Shown: in pieces, positions 23,062 through 38,210 of the stretch
How the letters are laid out: each line of letters starts with the position of its first letter
Numbering within the stretch: position 1 is the stretch's first letter
Assembly: GCA_932521035.1 (NCBI GenBank)
Contig: OW051496.1
Location: forward strand, 3,162,001 to 3,226,000
Source of the DNA: Oscheius dolichura
Taxonomy: Eukaryota; Nematoda; Chromadorea; Rhabditida; Rhabditidae
Length of the DNA: 64,000 bases
Direction of reading: 5' to 3'
The notes under the pieces: generated by a model
What the model saw: only the letters and a program-made list of their open reading frames with translations
Told to the model about the DNA's origin: nothing
The model's database searches: none
Made by a program: the position numbers and the translations under genes

Positions 23062-26000
23062 ATGACCGACTATGCCGCCCCCGTGATTGAATTCGAAGAG
23101 TACGGCAATGCTAATACTTACCGGCTCAATCTGGAAGAACTGACAAAGATCATGGGAAACGAGAATATTGTGAATAAGAAGGTTGCCCCGGGATTATTAG
23201 AAGTCAAAGGATTCGATTCCAGGTTGCGTTGATTTCAATAGCCGGAGAGTGTCGAATGGGCAAGTCCTTCATCCTGAACTTCTTCGTCACCTATCTGGAA
23301 TGGCTGGAGAATGGCGGCGAGGGGAAGTGGTTCGATGCGACGACCTCTCTGGACAAGTTCAAATGGAGGGGAGGGACTAACAGAGACACCAGCGGGGTTT
23401 ACATATGGAGCCATCCGTATCTTCTAAAGAATGAGGACGACGAGAAGGTAAGCTACCGTAATCTCTCTGCTATCGAGCAAAGTAAGCGCGCCCCATCTAA
23501 TAGCCTGCCAAATCATTACTTTCTTCAGTTTTTTAAAAGTAAAATACTTCGGTGGTCCATTTTACAGTAAATTCTAACAAAGTCAATTATAACACTATTT
23601 TAAAAAGAGAAACTCAAGAAACCTTGTGGTTTGACAGAAATGTACAAAAAGAGGGCGATAATGAGGAAAGGGGAGGAATGTACAAAAAGGGAACGATTAT
23701 TTGAAGAATCAAACCACTGCACTTTTTAAGAAAACGTTTGAATCACACACCCGCTTCCCTTTATTTATCGGTGCTGCACGAGATGGACACCTTGCTTTCA
23801 ACAAATGTACCCTTCCTTTCAAACCTGATGATTTGTTCTCATACCATGATCCTACAATCTGTCTCATTTTTAAAAGAAGCACAGTCATTCCTTCTTTGGA
23901 GGGGGACACCTTCCGCCCTATACTTCACTCATATCTGTCCACACTCTCCCGTCCCTTTCCAATGATTGAAACCTAAAATACCTATGATTTTTTGGAGATG
24001 TTTATCCACTTTAGAGGAAGGCTATCTGCACAACAAGGTATGAAAAGACACTTAAACCAAAACAGAAAAAGTGCAGTGGTTTGATTCTTCAAATTATCGT
24101 TCCTTTTTGTACATTCCTGTCAAACCACAAGGTTTCTTTGAGTTTTCTCTTTTTAAAATAGTGATTGTCCTCTTTTTGTCAATTCGTTCACGAATTTCAA
24201 TATATTTTATTCCCAAATTTTATGGCCTATAACTTATGGGGCTTCCGGACAAAAAGAGAGACGAGACAAAACAAAAAAGCCTCCAGCGCATGGTGCCACC
24301 AATGGTTCCCACAAGAGTGAAATTAAGGACTTCCAGGTCCGGTTCTGGCACCGGCAGTAGTCTCCCCCTGTTTTGATTTCGGTATCAGAATTATTTCATG
24401 GGAAATTCCGGCTCCAGAAGTTAAAAAAATCAAAAAAAAAATTTTGCGCACCGTCCTCTACAACCCGTCATGAATAAAAACATTAGGGTTCACTTCCGGT
24501 ATTATATTTTAAAAAAGAGTCAGGCTCAAAAGGCAAAGCAAGCGAAATTGACCGGAGATGGGATGGAGCTGCAGACCTCAGCAGTGGGGTCCCACAACGA
24601 ACGGGTCCCGCAGCGAAAACATTTTAGAATGGTATAAAAATGCTAAAGGGGCAAACAAAAAATATTGGTCGAAGGGGGAACCGAACCCTCGACCTCTCGA
24701 TTGGGGTCCCACCACGAACGGGTCCCGCAACGAAAAACACTTGAAAAATATTTTGGAAGTTTCCAGGATCTCAAATCAAAAAAGCAAAAAGAGTTACCCC
24801 CAGTGGGGGTCAAACCCCCGACCTCTCGACTGATAATACCGGCCTCTTAGCCACTACACCACAAAAATCGGACGCACGGCGGACATTTTGCAAAACTTGT
24901 TGTGCTCGTCCTGCTTTTATTTTATGGACTACATCCCTGAAAATTTGGGGATAGGGGTAAACGGCCACCCTCAAAATTATGGTCAAAAGAGATTTTCACG
25001 AAACCTCAACTGAAAAGCTCTGTGCGACAAAGTTACCTTCCCGGAGCTGGCACTTCCCCGATGTAAAGTCAAACCACGCGCCGCGCTTCACTAATTGGGG
25101 AACGAAAAAAGTAAAAAAATTGAATAAAATGGTATAAAAGGGATAAGCAATGTGGTTGGATGGACTTTGTTTCTGGAGCGCGTTTACTTTGCGGGGGGTA
25201 AAAAGAGTCTTACGTTCAAAGGGTTATGATATCCTAGTATCCTATATTACAAGATTTTTACAGATTGTGGTTCTCCTGATGGATACCCAAGGCTTCTTCG
25301 ACCACCAGTCAACGGTGAAGGACTGTGCCACCATCTTCGCCATGTCGACGCTCCTCTCCAGTCTGCAAATATTCAACATTCGAAGCAAAATCAACGAAAA
25401 TGACTTGAATAATCTCCTGCTCTTCACGGAATACGCCAACCTGGCTTGTGAGCAGAACGAGGACGGGCCGGCGCCTCTCCAACGTCTGCTCTTCCTGATC
25501 CGGGACTGGAATTACTTCTATGAGCATGGATTCGGCTACGAGGGCGGTCAGAATTATCTTGACCACGTCCTTGAGGTACCATTCCATATTTAGCGGTTAA
25601 AATACGAGTTTTAGATCTCCGGTGCGCAGAAGCCAGAACTTCAAAACCTGAGGAAAAAGCTAAAAACGAGTTTTGACTCGATCAACGCCTTTTTGATGCC
25701 CTTCCCGGGAAGTCGGATCGCCTCAAGTCTGACAGAGAAAGTCTTGGGAGAAGTGGAGCCCCAGTTTGGAGAACAGCTCGAGATTTTTGTCCCGTCCCTC
25801 TTTGGAAATGGAGATTTCCCCTTGGAGGCGAAGACAATCAACGGCAGCGAGATAACTGCAGGGGAACTGCTGGAACTCTTCAAGGTTGGGGAAAAGAAGG
25901 AATATTCTACGTTTTTTTCCAGTCGTATATGTTGATCTTCAACAACGCCGACTTCCCCTCGCCGAAGTCGATCCTCGCCGCTACAATTGAAGCCGTCAAC

Positions 26001-28572
26001 ATGGCCGCGGAGAAGAAAGCCGTGAACAAGTACGACACCCTGATTGCTAAGGTTCTACCAGCTGTCTACCTGTGTAACTGTGTCGTTTAGAAGATGACTA
26101 AATCGCTTGCTGACATGGCTGCTCTCAAGAAGATCCACCTCCAAGCGGAACGCCAAGCTCTGGATGCATTTACCAACCGTCCGAAGATGGGAGGCAATGA
26201 GGCGGCACAGAGCAACCTGGAGAATCTAAAGAATCACATTCGAGTGGGGGTTCTAATCTATTTTTTATGTATTTATCGATTTTAGGGCAAGTATGAGGAG
26301 TTGAAAAGAGTAGTCGAGGAGAATATTGCCCTAATCCAGGAGAAGAAACGGCTGGAAGAGGAGAGGAGGCGGATTGAAGCCGAACAGGAGAGGGAACGGC
26401 AGCGGATTGCGGAGGAACAGGAACGGATTAGACAGGAGAACGAAGAATTAGAGAGGAAAAGTAAGAGAGCTAGAAACGTAGTACATTCTCTGTCGAAGAT
26501 TGTGGGGCTACAGATTTTTTGTTGGGGCGGGTGAGATGTGACTGGGTTCATTAGAATTGCCTTGACGTGCTCTCCAATTAGGTCTTTGAAATTTTGAAAT
26601 CGACCAAGAAATGACCGAGATACGGACACAAACACCCGACACTCCCGTCTACCCACAAGAAGGGCGCCCCCGAAATTCGGTGTTTTGTCCATGTATGGAT
26701 TTGTCTTTTGTGGCAGTCTTTAGAAGGGAACAATACATCGATAAAAAAATATTATGATTTATAGAAGCCGCGGAGTTGGAAGAGCAGAACAGACGAGCCA
26801 AGGCCGCCTTTGAAGACGCCGGCGTTGCCTACAATCCTGGGGACGTGGCCACGATTGGAAGTAAACTCAAGGTTAGCCATTACATCGTAAAATATCATTT
26901 TTCATATACGAGGCAAACAGCACAGTAGTAGAAACAAGGGAACGATTTTCAATTTGCCCGCAGAACATTTAAAAAGTGACTTTTTCAGGAAGCACTTCGT
27001 CTTCGTAAACAGAAACTGGGCAGCATTTTCAAGAGTATCCGAAACAGCCGATCAGTTCAACTCTGCTTCGTCGTGGATGCCACCGGCAGTATGCAGAGCC
27101 ATATCGACGCGGTGAAGAAGTCCATCGAGAACATCGTGAGCCAATTGACCAACACAGATCGCCGGGTCAACTTCCGCGGTTCGGCTCCAAACGCCCAACA
27201 AATGCAGCTGTCTTTCATTGCTTACCGCGATCATGGCGATTCAAATAATCCGGAAACCTTGAACTTCACTCAATCTGTCGCCGATTTCAAAGGTTTTGTC
27301 GCCAAGATAGTAGCAGAAGGAGGCGGCGACGGGCCGGAAGATGTATTCGGAGGACTAAACGCGGCCCTCAAACTGGACTGGTCACCAAACTTCGGAGCCA
27401 AGGTCATTTTCCACATAGCTGACTATCCCTGCCACGGATCAGTGTTCCACAATCCCGGAGAACCCATGTACGATTCCTATCCCGGCGGAGATCCCCATGG
27501 ATTGACTCACACAGAGCTGTTTCGCCGTTTGAAAAACATTGGAATCGAGTACTATTTCGGAAAGATGACAACCTATACGGACACGATGATTCGGAAGTTT
27601 TCGGATGTTTATGGTCAGCCGATTGTGGATTTCGACGTGAAGAAGGTGGAAAATATCACGGCAGCCGTGGTCAAGTCGGTGAGCATGTCCATCTGTTCGG
27701 CTCTGGCTACCACCAGTAAGATGAGCCGGCCCCGAGAGGAGAAACCCTACCTGCTGAATAAAGCAGAGCCTTCGTGGTTCAGCGTGGCCGACTGTAAGGG
27801 AACCTTCAGTTCTTTCACACGGCCGGAAAGCCTTGTCGACATCCTCAACGACGTCCCACTGGTTCAAAATAATCCTGAGAAGGCGGTCGTCAAGATTGCT
27901 CCCAGTCCTTTTGCCAAAGGAGCGGAAAGATTTGCCTTCTACGGGCGGGATATGACGGGAGGGAAGAGTGAGAACATCGTGCTGAAGGAGTACATGGAAG
28001 TGGAAACGGGGCCGGCCTCTCCGGATCGGTATTTCCTCTTCGACCAGATGCAGAACACCGCCGCCTTCCTGGCCCGGGCATTTGCAGAAGAGGTCCGCTC
28101 TTCGAAGGCAATCGACCTTCTTCCCGTCAAGACCCTTTCCGTCGTTGACTCGAGTGGAAAACAGCGATATCTGACAGCGGAGAAGAGATTCTCTCCAACT
28201 GAGAAGTTCATCCGCTTCTCCAATAATGCGGACTATATTCTGACCGAGGAACAGGCCCAGAAGGAGGGAATCCCCGCAGAGATTGTCCAACTCGTCCTGG
28301 CCTTCTCCCATTGGACTTATAAGGTGGGAAAATTGCCTAGAAATATTATTAATCCATAATTTTAGGCAAGTGGCCGTTATTTGATGGTAGTGGACCTCGA
28401 GGGAATGGTGACGAGCACCGGGGTGTTACTGACAGACCCAGCTATCCATTGCCTCGATCCGCTTCGTTATGGCTCGATGAATCTGGGCAAGGAGGGAATG
28501 GAGAACTTCTTTTGTCGCCATGACTGCAACCAATTCTGCAAACAGCTCAGAATCGAAGACTACTCCGCTTAA
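23062..28572 (+). CDS. Atlastin-like GTPase / coiled-coil / vWA / alpha-kinase fusion protein
   Basis: Ten exons join in phase: 23062-23181, 23223-23447, 25264-25575, 25615-25884, 25923-26051, 26091-26243, ~26286-26460, 26765-26871, 26989-28323 and 28366-28572, giving about 1,010 residues. Residues ~41-220 are an atlastin-type GTPase: G1 GECRMGKS, WRGGTNRDTSG, G3 MDTQG, and the atlastin-style G4 RDW. Residues ~220-400 match the atlastin three-helix middle domain (GSRIAS, INGSEITAG, PSPKSIL, AAEKKA). Residues ~404-480 are a strong coiled coil where atlastins have membrane hairpins. Residues ~525-700 are a vWA domain with DATGSM and GGGDGPEDVFGG. Residues ~798-1010 are an alpha-kinase with FAKGAERFAFYG, VLKEY, DLEG, LTDPAIHC, NLGKEGMENFF and the zinc-type HDCNQFC. 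A 1.8 kb intron holds a transposable element, and a MITE abuts the stop codon. The combination is unusual. Function is inferred only: a nucleotide-controlled scaffold carrying a kinase. Confidence 0.85.
23593..25088. mobile_element. Composite TIR/tRNA-like element in the fusion-gene intron
   Basis: The first part (23593-24168) is a TIR unit whose ends read CACTATTTTAAAAAGAGAAA and the reverse complement, with ~140-base arms. It is followed by a tail containing two tandem units with GGGTCCCRCMACGAACGGGT (near 24585 and 24705) and a minus-strand tRNA-like region near 24797-24870. The same arrangement, inverted and shorter, occurs at 56386-57398. It fills the intron between the two GTPase exons. 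The paralogue at 39.1 kb has only a 53-base intron there, so the insertion came after duplication or was lost from the copy. Confidence 0.78.
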
Positions 28573-28942
28573 AGGGACAGTATGACCGTTTTTTGAAGTT
28601 GGCTTCATCTTGTTCAGAATTTTTTTCTGATCAAAGTTATCTATTTTAAAAAATATAAAAATGTCAAATTCGCGAGAAAAAAGCATATAAAGTTTCAAAT
28701 TTGTATTGCGAATTTCATCCGACGCGCCTCCAAGTAACGCAAGTTGCCCTGAACAAGACCGCGCGCTGTTTACGCGCCCATTTGATTGCATTTTCTCCCG
28801 ATTGCGACGTTTTCATGAAAAACAAAATAGTGCATCTTAATCAGCAAAATTAGCTCTACAAAACAAGACCAATTACAACAAAATTCATGATAGTTTTGAA
28901 AACTCGGGGTACTGTAGCAAAAAACGGTCATACTGTCCCTTT
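28571..28942. mobile_element. MITE abutting the fusion-gene stop codon
   Basis: The ends AAAGGGACAGTATGACCGTT and its reverse complement (AACGGTCATACTGTCCCTTT) lie 370 bases apart. The left end begins inside the TAA stop (28570-28572). No transposase frame is seen. The element therefore forms the start of the 3' untranslated region. Confidence 0.8.
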
Positions 28943-30441
28943 CAAGTTTAATGTTTTTATCTATTTATTTACATTAAGAAATTACTTTGTCATTATCATC
29001 ATATTTTGTGTGTCGAAATAAAGAGATGCTCGTAGCGGGATAAATGGGGAACATAGAAAATGGAGGGATTGATTCATGATGGTCTTTTTTTATTATATTT
29101 ACTCTGGAACGTGTAGAATTCCAAGTAGGAGTCCGATTCAAAAGGCAGGCCCATTTTCGGTTTACCGGCAAGCCTCTCTCCCCTCCAACGAGATCACATC
29201 AAAGTATTTACACCATTTTGGACTTGTGAACATTCTTGTTCACCCTTGAAAAGTAAAATATCCTCCTTACCAAAAAGAGTTAGATGCGCAGCAGTGTTCT
29301 ACTTTTTGTGCTTGTATTCCAAAGTTCAATGCGAGCTGAGAGTTGTGGTTTCAGTTCATTTGCCTGAACCTGAGTCATTTCGAAGTATTTCAATCACGAG
29401 AAACATTACCTGTCACTTATCTGCCCAACATTCTTGTCCTCATTTGAGGAAGAAGAATTTTACACCATAAAAATATTATCAGAAGAGTCAGTCTCGCGGC
29501 AGTTATATTGACTAGGCTGATTCGTTTAATTTCTTCTGTTCTTCAAGTTCATTTTATAACCAGCGAGCCTTCGGCAGCCTACGGCTGTCGTCTTGTTAGA
29601 ATTATCCGTTTCAACTTGTGGCGAGCTTTCCGCTCTTCTGCCGACGACCGCCTGCGGCGGCCCCCGGGATTAAGAAATTTAATAATCCCTTTACCGTCGG
29701 ACACTTTCCCATCGGACAGACAAACAAACAAACAGACAGACAAACACCATAGCGCTTTAATAGGAAGGGATCCCTACATTTGCGTATGCTAAATGCGGAA
29801 ATTGACCTCTTTCCACTGGGGTTTCATTATTTTTTTCTGGAAATCGTGTCTTTCCCAATTGAAGAATACGGTATCTGCTTATTCGCATACCCTAGGAATC
29901 TCTTGCAATAGGATCGGAACTTGAATTTTTGGGTAAAGGTCTTGATCTTGATCATTACAAAGGAAGCGTGACTGGAATTCCAGTTCATTACCGCATCATA
30001 TTTTATTGTGCAATTGGAACATCATCGCATACACTAAAACACAACGATCCTCATATTGCCACTTTATAAATTACCTGAAATTTTGTCGAACTCCAAAAGG
30101 CCAGCATATTATAAAATATTTAATTCGGTTCCATTTTCTCACCACCCAGTCACACAAGGATATGGAAAGCAATAATAGCTCATAAAACTGACTGTCTGGA
30201 ACAGAACAAGTGGAATTTTTCTTTCAAAATCACAGCCAGAAGTTATTTTATTGCAAAATTGGGAAACATTAGTTGTTGACGTCAGATGGTCACGCATCGG
30301 ACAGCCTCTCTCATGACCACTTTATAAATTTCGTGAAACATTTGTCTAGGAATCTTTTCCAATGGTTCCATTTTCTCACTAGACACTCATAAATGCCCAT
30401 AAAACGGACTGTGTTACAGATAGAGCCGAGCCAGTTACCAA
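28943..30441. other. Intergenic region with repeats before the relic copy
   Basis: No gene recognised. It contains the dispersed repeat at 29565-29795 (listed separately). Two copies of a CACTTTATAAATT...GAAA phrase (near 30063 and 30309) also resemble the flank of the fusion gene. Confidence 0.4.
29565..29795 (+). repeat. Dispersed repeat ending in ACAGACAAACA microsatellite
   Basis: Shared with 62195-62370. Both contain CTTCGGCAGCCTACGGCTGT, GACGACCGCCTGCGGCGGCC, AATAATCCCTTTACCGTCGG, and then a (GACA/AACA)n run and ACACCATAGC. The common 3' end with a simple-repeat tail resembles a non-autonomous element. Class is not certain. Confidence 0.7.
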
Positions 30442-31065
30442 ATGACGGGCAATCCCATAATTGGAGTCGAAGAGAACAACAGCGCCGAGATCTATAGGCT
30501 CCCGCTTGAGGCTAGTCTTTGCAATTGCCGGTTCCCGAGCTGTTCATTTCCCAAATTGGCGAACCAACGCTTTATTCGTTTTTTCCCCAAATGCTTCGGA
30601 GAGAACATAAAATCCCCATTGTCTTCCTCACATATTACCTTTTTATCATTCGCCTTATCGTAAACTGCGAAATGACCCGATTTTCATCATTGTCGCAAAA
30701 ATTTAGAAAAGTGTTGTCATTTTTTTGGCTAAAGGTTGATCCTTAGGTTGGAACGAGACTTCTAAATGGTCTTTGTAACTTTTGGCGGTGTGCTTTATCC
30801 AGGGGAATACGGTTTCTTACAGGAGTAAGGAACTATCAATAGCTCATCAAAAACTTTAAATTTAAAAAGCCAGCAAAACATTGAAAAATACATTTTTCCA
30901 GGAGGCTGCCCGTTCCCACAAGCAGAAGCTGAATAACCTCTTCAAGAACATTCGAAGCAGTCAAAAAGTCCAATTATGCTTTCTGGTAGACGCTACCGGC
31001 AGTATGCAGAGCCATATCGACGCGGTGAAGAAATCCATCGAGGGAATCGTCGTAAATTGTACCGT
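30442..31065 (+). pseudogene. Relic of the fusion gene (N-terminus joined to start of vWA)
   Basis: An ATG at 30442 begins a peptide (MTGNPIIGVEENNSAEIYRL) related to the fusion-gene N-terminus. After a gap, an exon from about 30902 encodes KLNNLFKNIRSSQKVQLCF, then VDATGSMQSHIDAVKKSIEG, and breaks off near 31060 into unrelated sequence. All GTPase, middle and coiled-coil exons are missing. The gene is plainly decayed. Confidence 0.75.
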
Positions 31066-31537
31066 TCGTGCGGTAAGCGCACAACACTGGAACAGCGGAT
31101 GGTGCCACTTTTCAAACAGTCGAGCGAGGTAGTCTAGATGAGAAGTCATTGAAGGAAGGCATCCGCCACCGGAGGATAGGACAGCGTCAAAAGATGAATC
31201 ATTCTTTTGAATTTCTCATCACCGCCCACCCTAGATCAATTAGACTGTTTGGACCAAAGTGATTCACACAGAGTTCACTCCGAAAAACTTCTTAAAAGTA
31301 AACAAATGACTAATCAGAAGGATAAATTTATGCAGTATTGTGAAATAATCATCTTCCAGCGGAAATGATTGTTGATTAAAATGGTTCCAACTCAGAGAAG
31401 AGGCACTTATCACACGCTATTTAAGGTGATAAGGCGAGATAGGAAGGCACGCGCAAGCTCATCTGCCAACTTTTGTCATTATTTTCTATTCTTATTATCT
31501 TATTAAAAAAAATTTCTTTTATTTTACCCTGTTTCAG

Positions 31538-35460
<3,923 letters not shown>

Positions 35461-36540
35461 ATACAGTATTTCGACACGATTCTTTCTCTCCTTCTCGTTA
35501 CTAAAATAAAGATTTCCTAAAAGATTTCAAAATAAACATTTTATCTAACAAGGGGACCATTTGGCTTCACGATGACTGGTTGTTTTTCCCCGAATGTTTT
35601 CGGTAATAAAAATATAAAAACATATAAAGTAATTGATTAAAAAAAGAAGGAAATTAAAAGGAAAGGGTATGAGGCTAAGCTATAGACTTCGCCGACCTCT
35701 GTGCTCTATCCAATGCTTCTGATTTTATTTTGTGCTGATTTTTAAATTGTTTGAGATTATTTTGATATACAACAGCTAGTTTATTTTGTCTACAAGCTGT
35801 AGAAACTCCAAAAAGTATTCTAGGAAGGAAAACTACCCTCCACTGCACCCATCAGCAATTTCAGCCAGGAAAAAGCTTTTGTTTACATTCTACTGTCATT
35901 CTTTTTTATTTCTAGAGGTAAGTAAGGCTCTAAAATGAATAAATAACTTAGGTTTCGTATAGAAATAATGTTAAATATCTACGAATGAATGATTTTGAGG
36001 AAGAAGAAGTAATTTCCAAGAATATCCATCCTATTGTTTTTCTACTGCTTTTTTCTAAGTCGAACTACAAAGTACTCGTTTTATTACTAATCTATTTGAT
36101 AAAACAAAAAAAAGTATAAAGAAAAATGAAGGAAATAAAAAAAATAGATGAGAATATGGTCATTCATTGGAATCTCTACCTACCGACCCCAATAACTTTT
36201 TTGCAGATGTTATTCTAAACGATACTTCTCTTCTAGGGTAAGTCCATGTCCTAATAAACCACCATAGAAAAGAGTGAAGATAAAGTCACATGATTTGCTT
36301 TGAGACAGGAGAAGTCAAGCTCGAGGAACTGGGACGAATTTATGGCTATATCTCCAGTTATCCTACAACTCGTGCTTTCTAACCTATCCAGGCTTCTTCC
36401 TCACAACTTTTTGACCCAGAAATATATGAATAGAAACATATGGTAGGTGTGGTGGCAGTAGAAGAAAGAATGCCAAAAGTGGTTGTGCAGGAATTAAAAA
36501 AATTGATTATCTATTTTCTAAAAATATCGAAAGAAAGCTT

Positions 36541-36600
36541 ACGTAGCTCAGTGGATTGCTGCTCGACTTAAAATCGAATGACCAGGGTTCGTTTCTTTTG
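36541..36600 (+). pseudogene. tRNA-like fragment (degenerate)
   Basis: It has an A box (TAGCTCAGTGG), a pairing anticodon arm (TCGA around CTTAAAA, which would give anticodon UAA) and a degenerate B box (GGGTTCGTTTC). The acceptor stem does not pair. A tRNA-Leu-like pseudogene is the best reading. Confidence 0.4.
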
Positions 36601-37465
36601 CATTTTATATATTTTTGCTTTTATTTTTTAACTTTCTGAGGTGTTATTCTACATAACTACAACCTAATACATCACGCTCGATGCATATACCATCAGTTAT
36701 AAGGGAATAAATGAAAAGAACATTAATAGATAACTCCAGCGAACTTCTGAAACTGATTTCTGACTCTTTCTGAATAATTCTTTGTTTCTGCGACATCTTA
36801 CCTACCTATTATTGTTCCCTGATTTGTTGTGATACAGAAACACTAAGAATGTACACAAATATGAAAAAAATAACGTTTTTGCAAAGAAAAACGGATTTCA
36901 TACAATACCAACTTCAAAAACTTCTCTCTGCATATTCATCTAGCTTATAATTATATTCCAGGGTAAGTTCAAACCTATTTCTATGTAAAAAAACATTAAA
37001 AAGAATCAAAAGAATATCACATGAATTGATCTGAGAGGATAACATCGTGAATAAGGTATATAAATCATTTTATCCAAATATCTTCTGTTTTCTTTCATCT
37101 CAAGCTTTACAACATAGCTTATCTTCTTCCCCACATTTTTCTGATCTAGAAACATATAAATAGTAATAAGCAAATATAAGATATACATAAAATCTACTAT
37201 CAAAGAGTAGTAGCGACGTATAAGAACCTACCAGATATGTTGTTAAGTTGATTTTTTTCATTTGAAAAAATTCACTTTTGTCATATTATGGCTTACAACT
37301 TTTCTGGCATTCATCCTTATGAAATAAAAGTTACGGCATCGGATTCCCCGTGATCTCTAGATATTGTTAGTAATTGAAATTATCAAAAAAAGTAAAAACA
37401 CGATCGAAAAATAACACAAATAGGATGAAGTATCATCAAAATCAAAGAAATTTGATTTTCTAGAT

Positions 37466-37510
37466 TTGGTGAGCTCACCAGGTGAGCTTGGTGAGGCCTC
37501 ACCAGGTGAG
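37466..37510. repeat. Micro-palindromic repeat at a duplication breakpoint
   Basis: GGTGAGCTCACC, GGTGAG, GGTGAGGCCTCACC and GGTGAGG follow one another directly before the homologous start of the alpha-kinase copy. Each contains the splice-donor-like GGTGAG. Confidence 0.6.
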
Positions 37511-37514
37511 GAAG

Positions 37515-38210
37515 ATGGTTGGCCTCAAAATAGCCCCCAGTCCTTTTGCTAAAGGAGTAGAACGGTTTGCCTTCTACGGGCGGCGAGATCTAACCTGCGG
37601 GAAGAGTGAAAATATCGTGTTGAAGGAGTATATCAAGGAGGAGACGAGTCTAGAGAAGTATCTCCTCTTCGACCAGATGCAAAACACCGCTGCCTTCCTG
37701 GCCAACCTCTTCACTGAGGAAAAGAGCCGAATGACGGGCTGTGAAAAACGAATTGCTTTCCTTTCTGTCAAGACCATTTCCGTCGTTGACTCGAGTGGAA
37801 AACAGCGATATCTGACGGCGGAAAAGAGATTCTCTCCAACTGAGAAATTCATCCGCTTCTCCAATAATGCGGACTATATTCTGACCGAGGAACAGGCCCA
37901 AAAGGAGGGAATCCCCGCAGAGATTGTCCAACTCGTCCTGGCCTTCTCCCATTGGACTTATAAGGTGGTAAAATTGCCTAGAAATATTATTAATCCATAA
38001 TTTTAGGCAAGTGGCCGTTATTTGATGGTAGTGGACCTCGAGGGAATGGTGACGAGCACCGGGGTGTTACTGACAGACCCAGCTATCCATTGCCTCGATC
38101 CGCTTCGTTATGGATCGATGAATCTGGGCAAGGAGGGAATGGAGAACTTCTTTTGCCGCCATGACTGCAACCAATTCTGTAAACAGCTCGGAATCGAAGA
38201 CTACAGATGA
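37515..38210 (+). CDS. Stand-alone alpha-kinase domain (partial copy of the fusion gene)
   Basis: Two exons (37515-37964, 38007-38210) encode about 218 residues, almost exactly the alpha-kinase domain. It starts at MVGLKIAPSPFAKG and ends EDYR before TGA. It keeps the N-lobe VLKEY, the TDPAIHC, the NLGKEGMENFF and the HDCNQFC zinc-type residues. Homology to the fusion gene begins inside exon 9 at the kinase start, with a fresh ATG supplied by breakpoint sequence. The intron differs from the parent intron at only about one of 42 bases, implying recent duplication or gene conversion. The frame is fully intact. Whether it has a promoter is unknown. It could phosphorylate substrates without GTPase or vWA control. 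Confidence 0.7.

Larger units (their letters stand above)
35461..37514. other. AT-rich intergenic region with old repeats
   Basis: No gene recognised. Two segments (about 36230-36480 and 36955-37215) are diverged direct copies. They share CAGGGTAAGTYC, TCACATGAWTTG, CTTCTTCC and CAGAAAYATATRAATAG in the same order. A tRNA-like string lies at 36541-36600. Confidence 0.45.

Noticed and set aside
23709..23965. ORFs within the intronic element at 23.7-24.0 kb
   Set aside because: They lie inside a repeat with inverted arms, lack transposase motifs and are not conserved in the second copy.
24797..24870. Candidate tRNA on the minus strand
   Set aside because: Same repeat family as 56.6 kb; no proper cloverleaf.
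27439..28311. 290-codon ORF opposite the vWA-kinase exon
   Set aside because: Shadow frame on the reverse strand of a strongly supported exon; no domain resemblance of its own.
29600..29790. Possible CRISPR-like or bacterial repeat array
   Set aside because: The ACAGACAAACA run is a simple microsatellite at the end of a dispersed eukaryotic repeat; no regular spacers.
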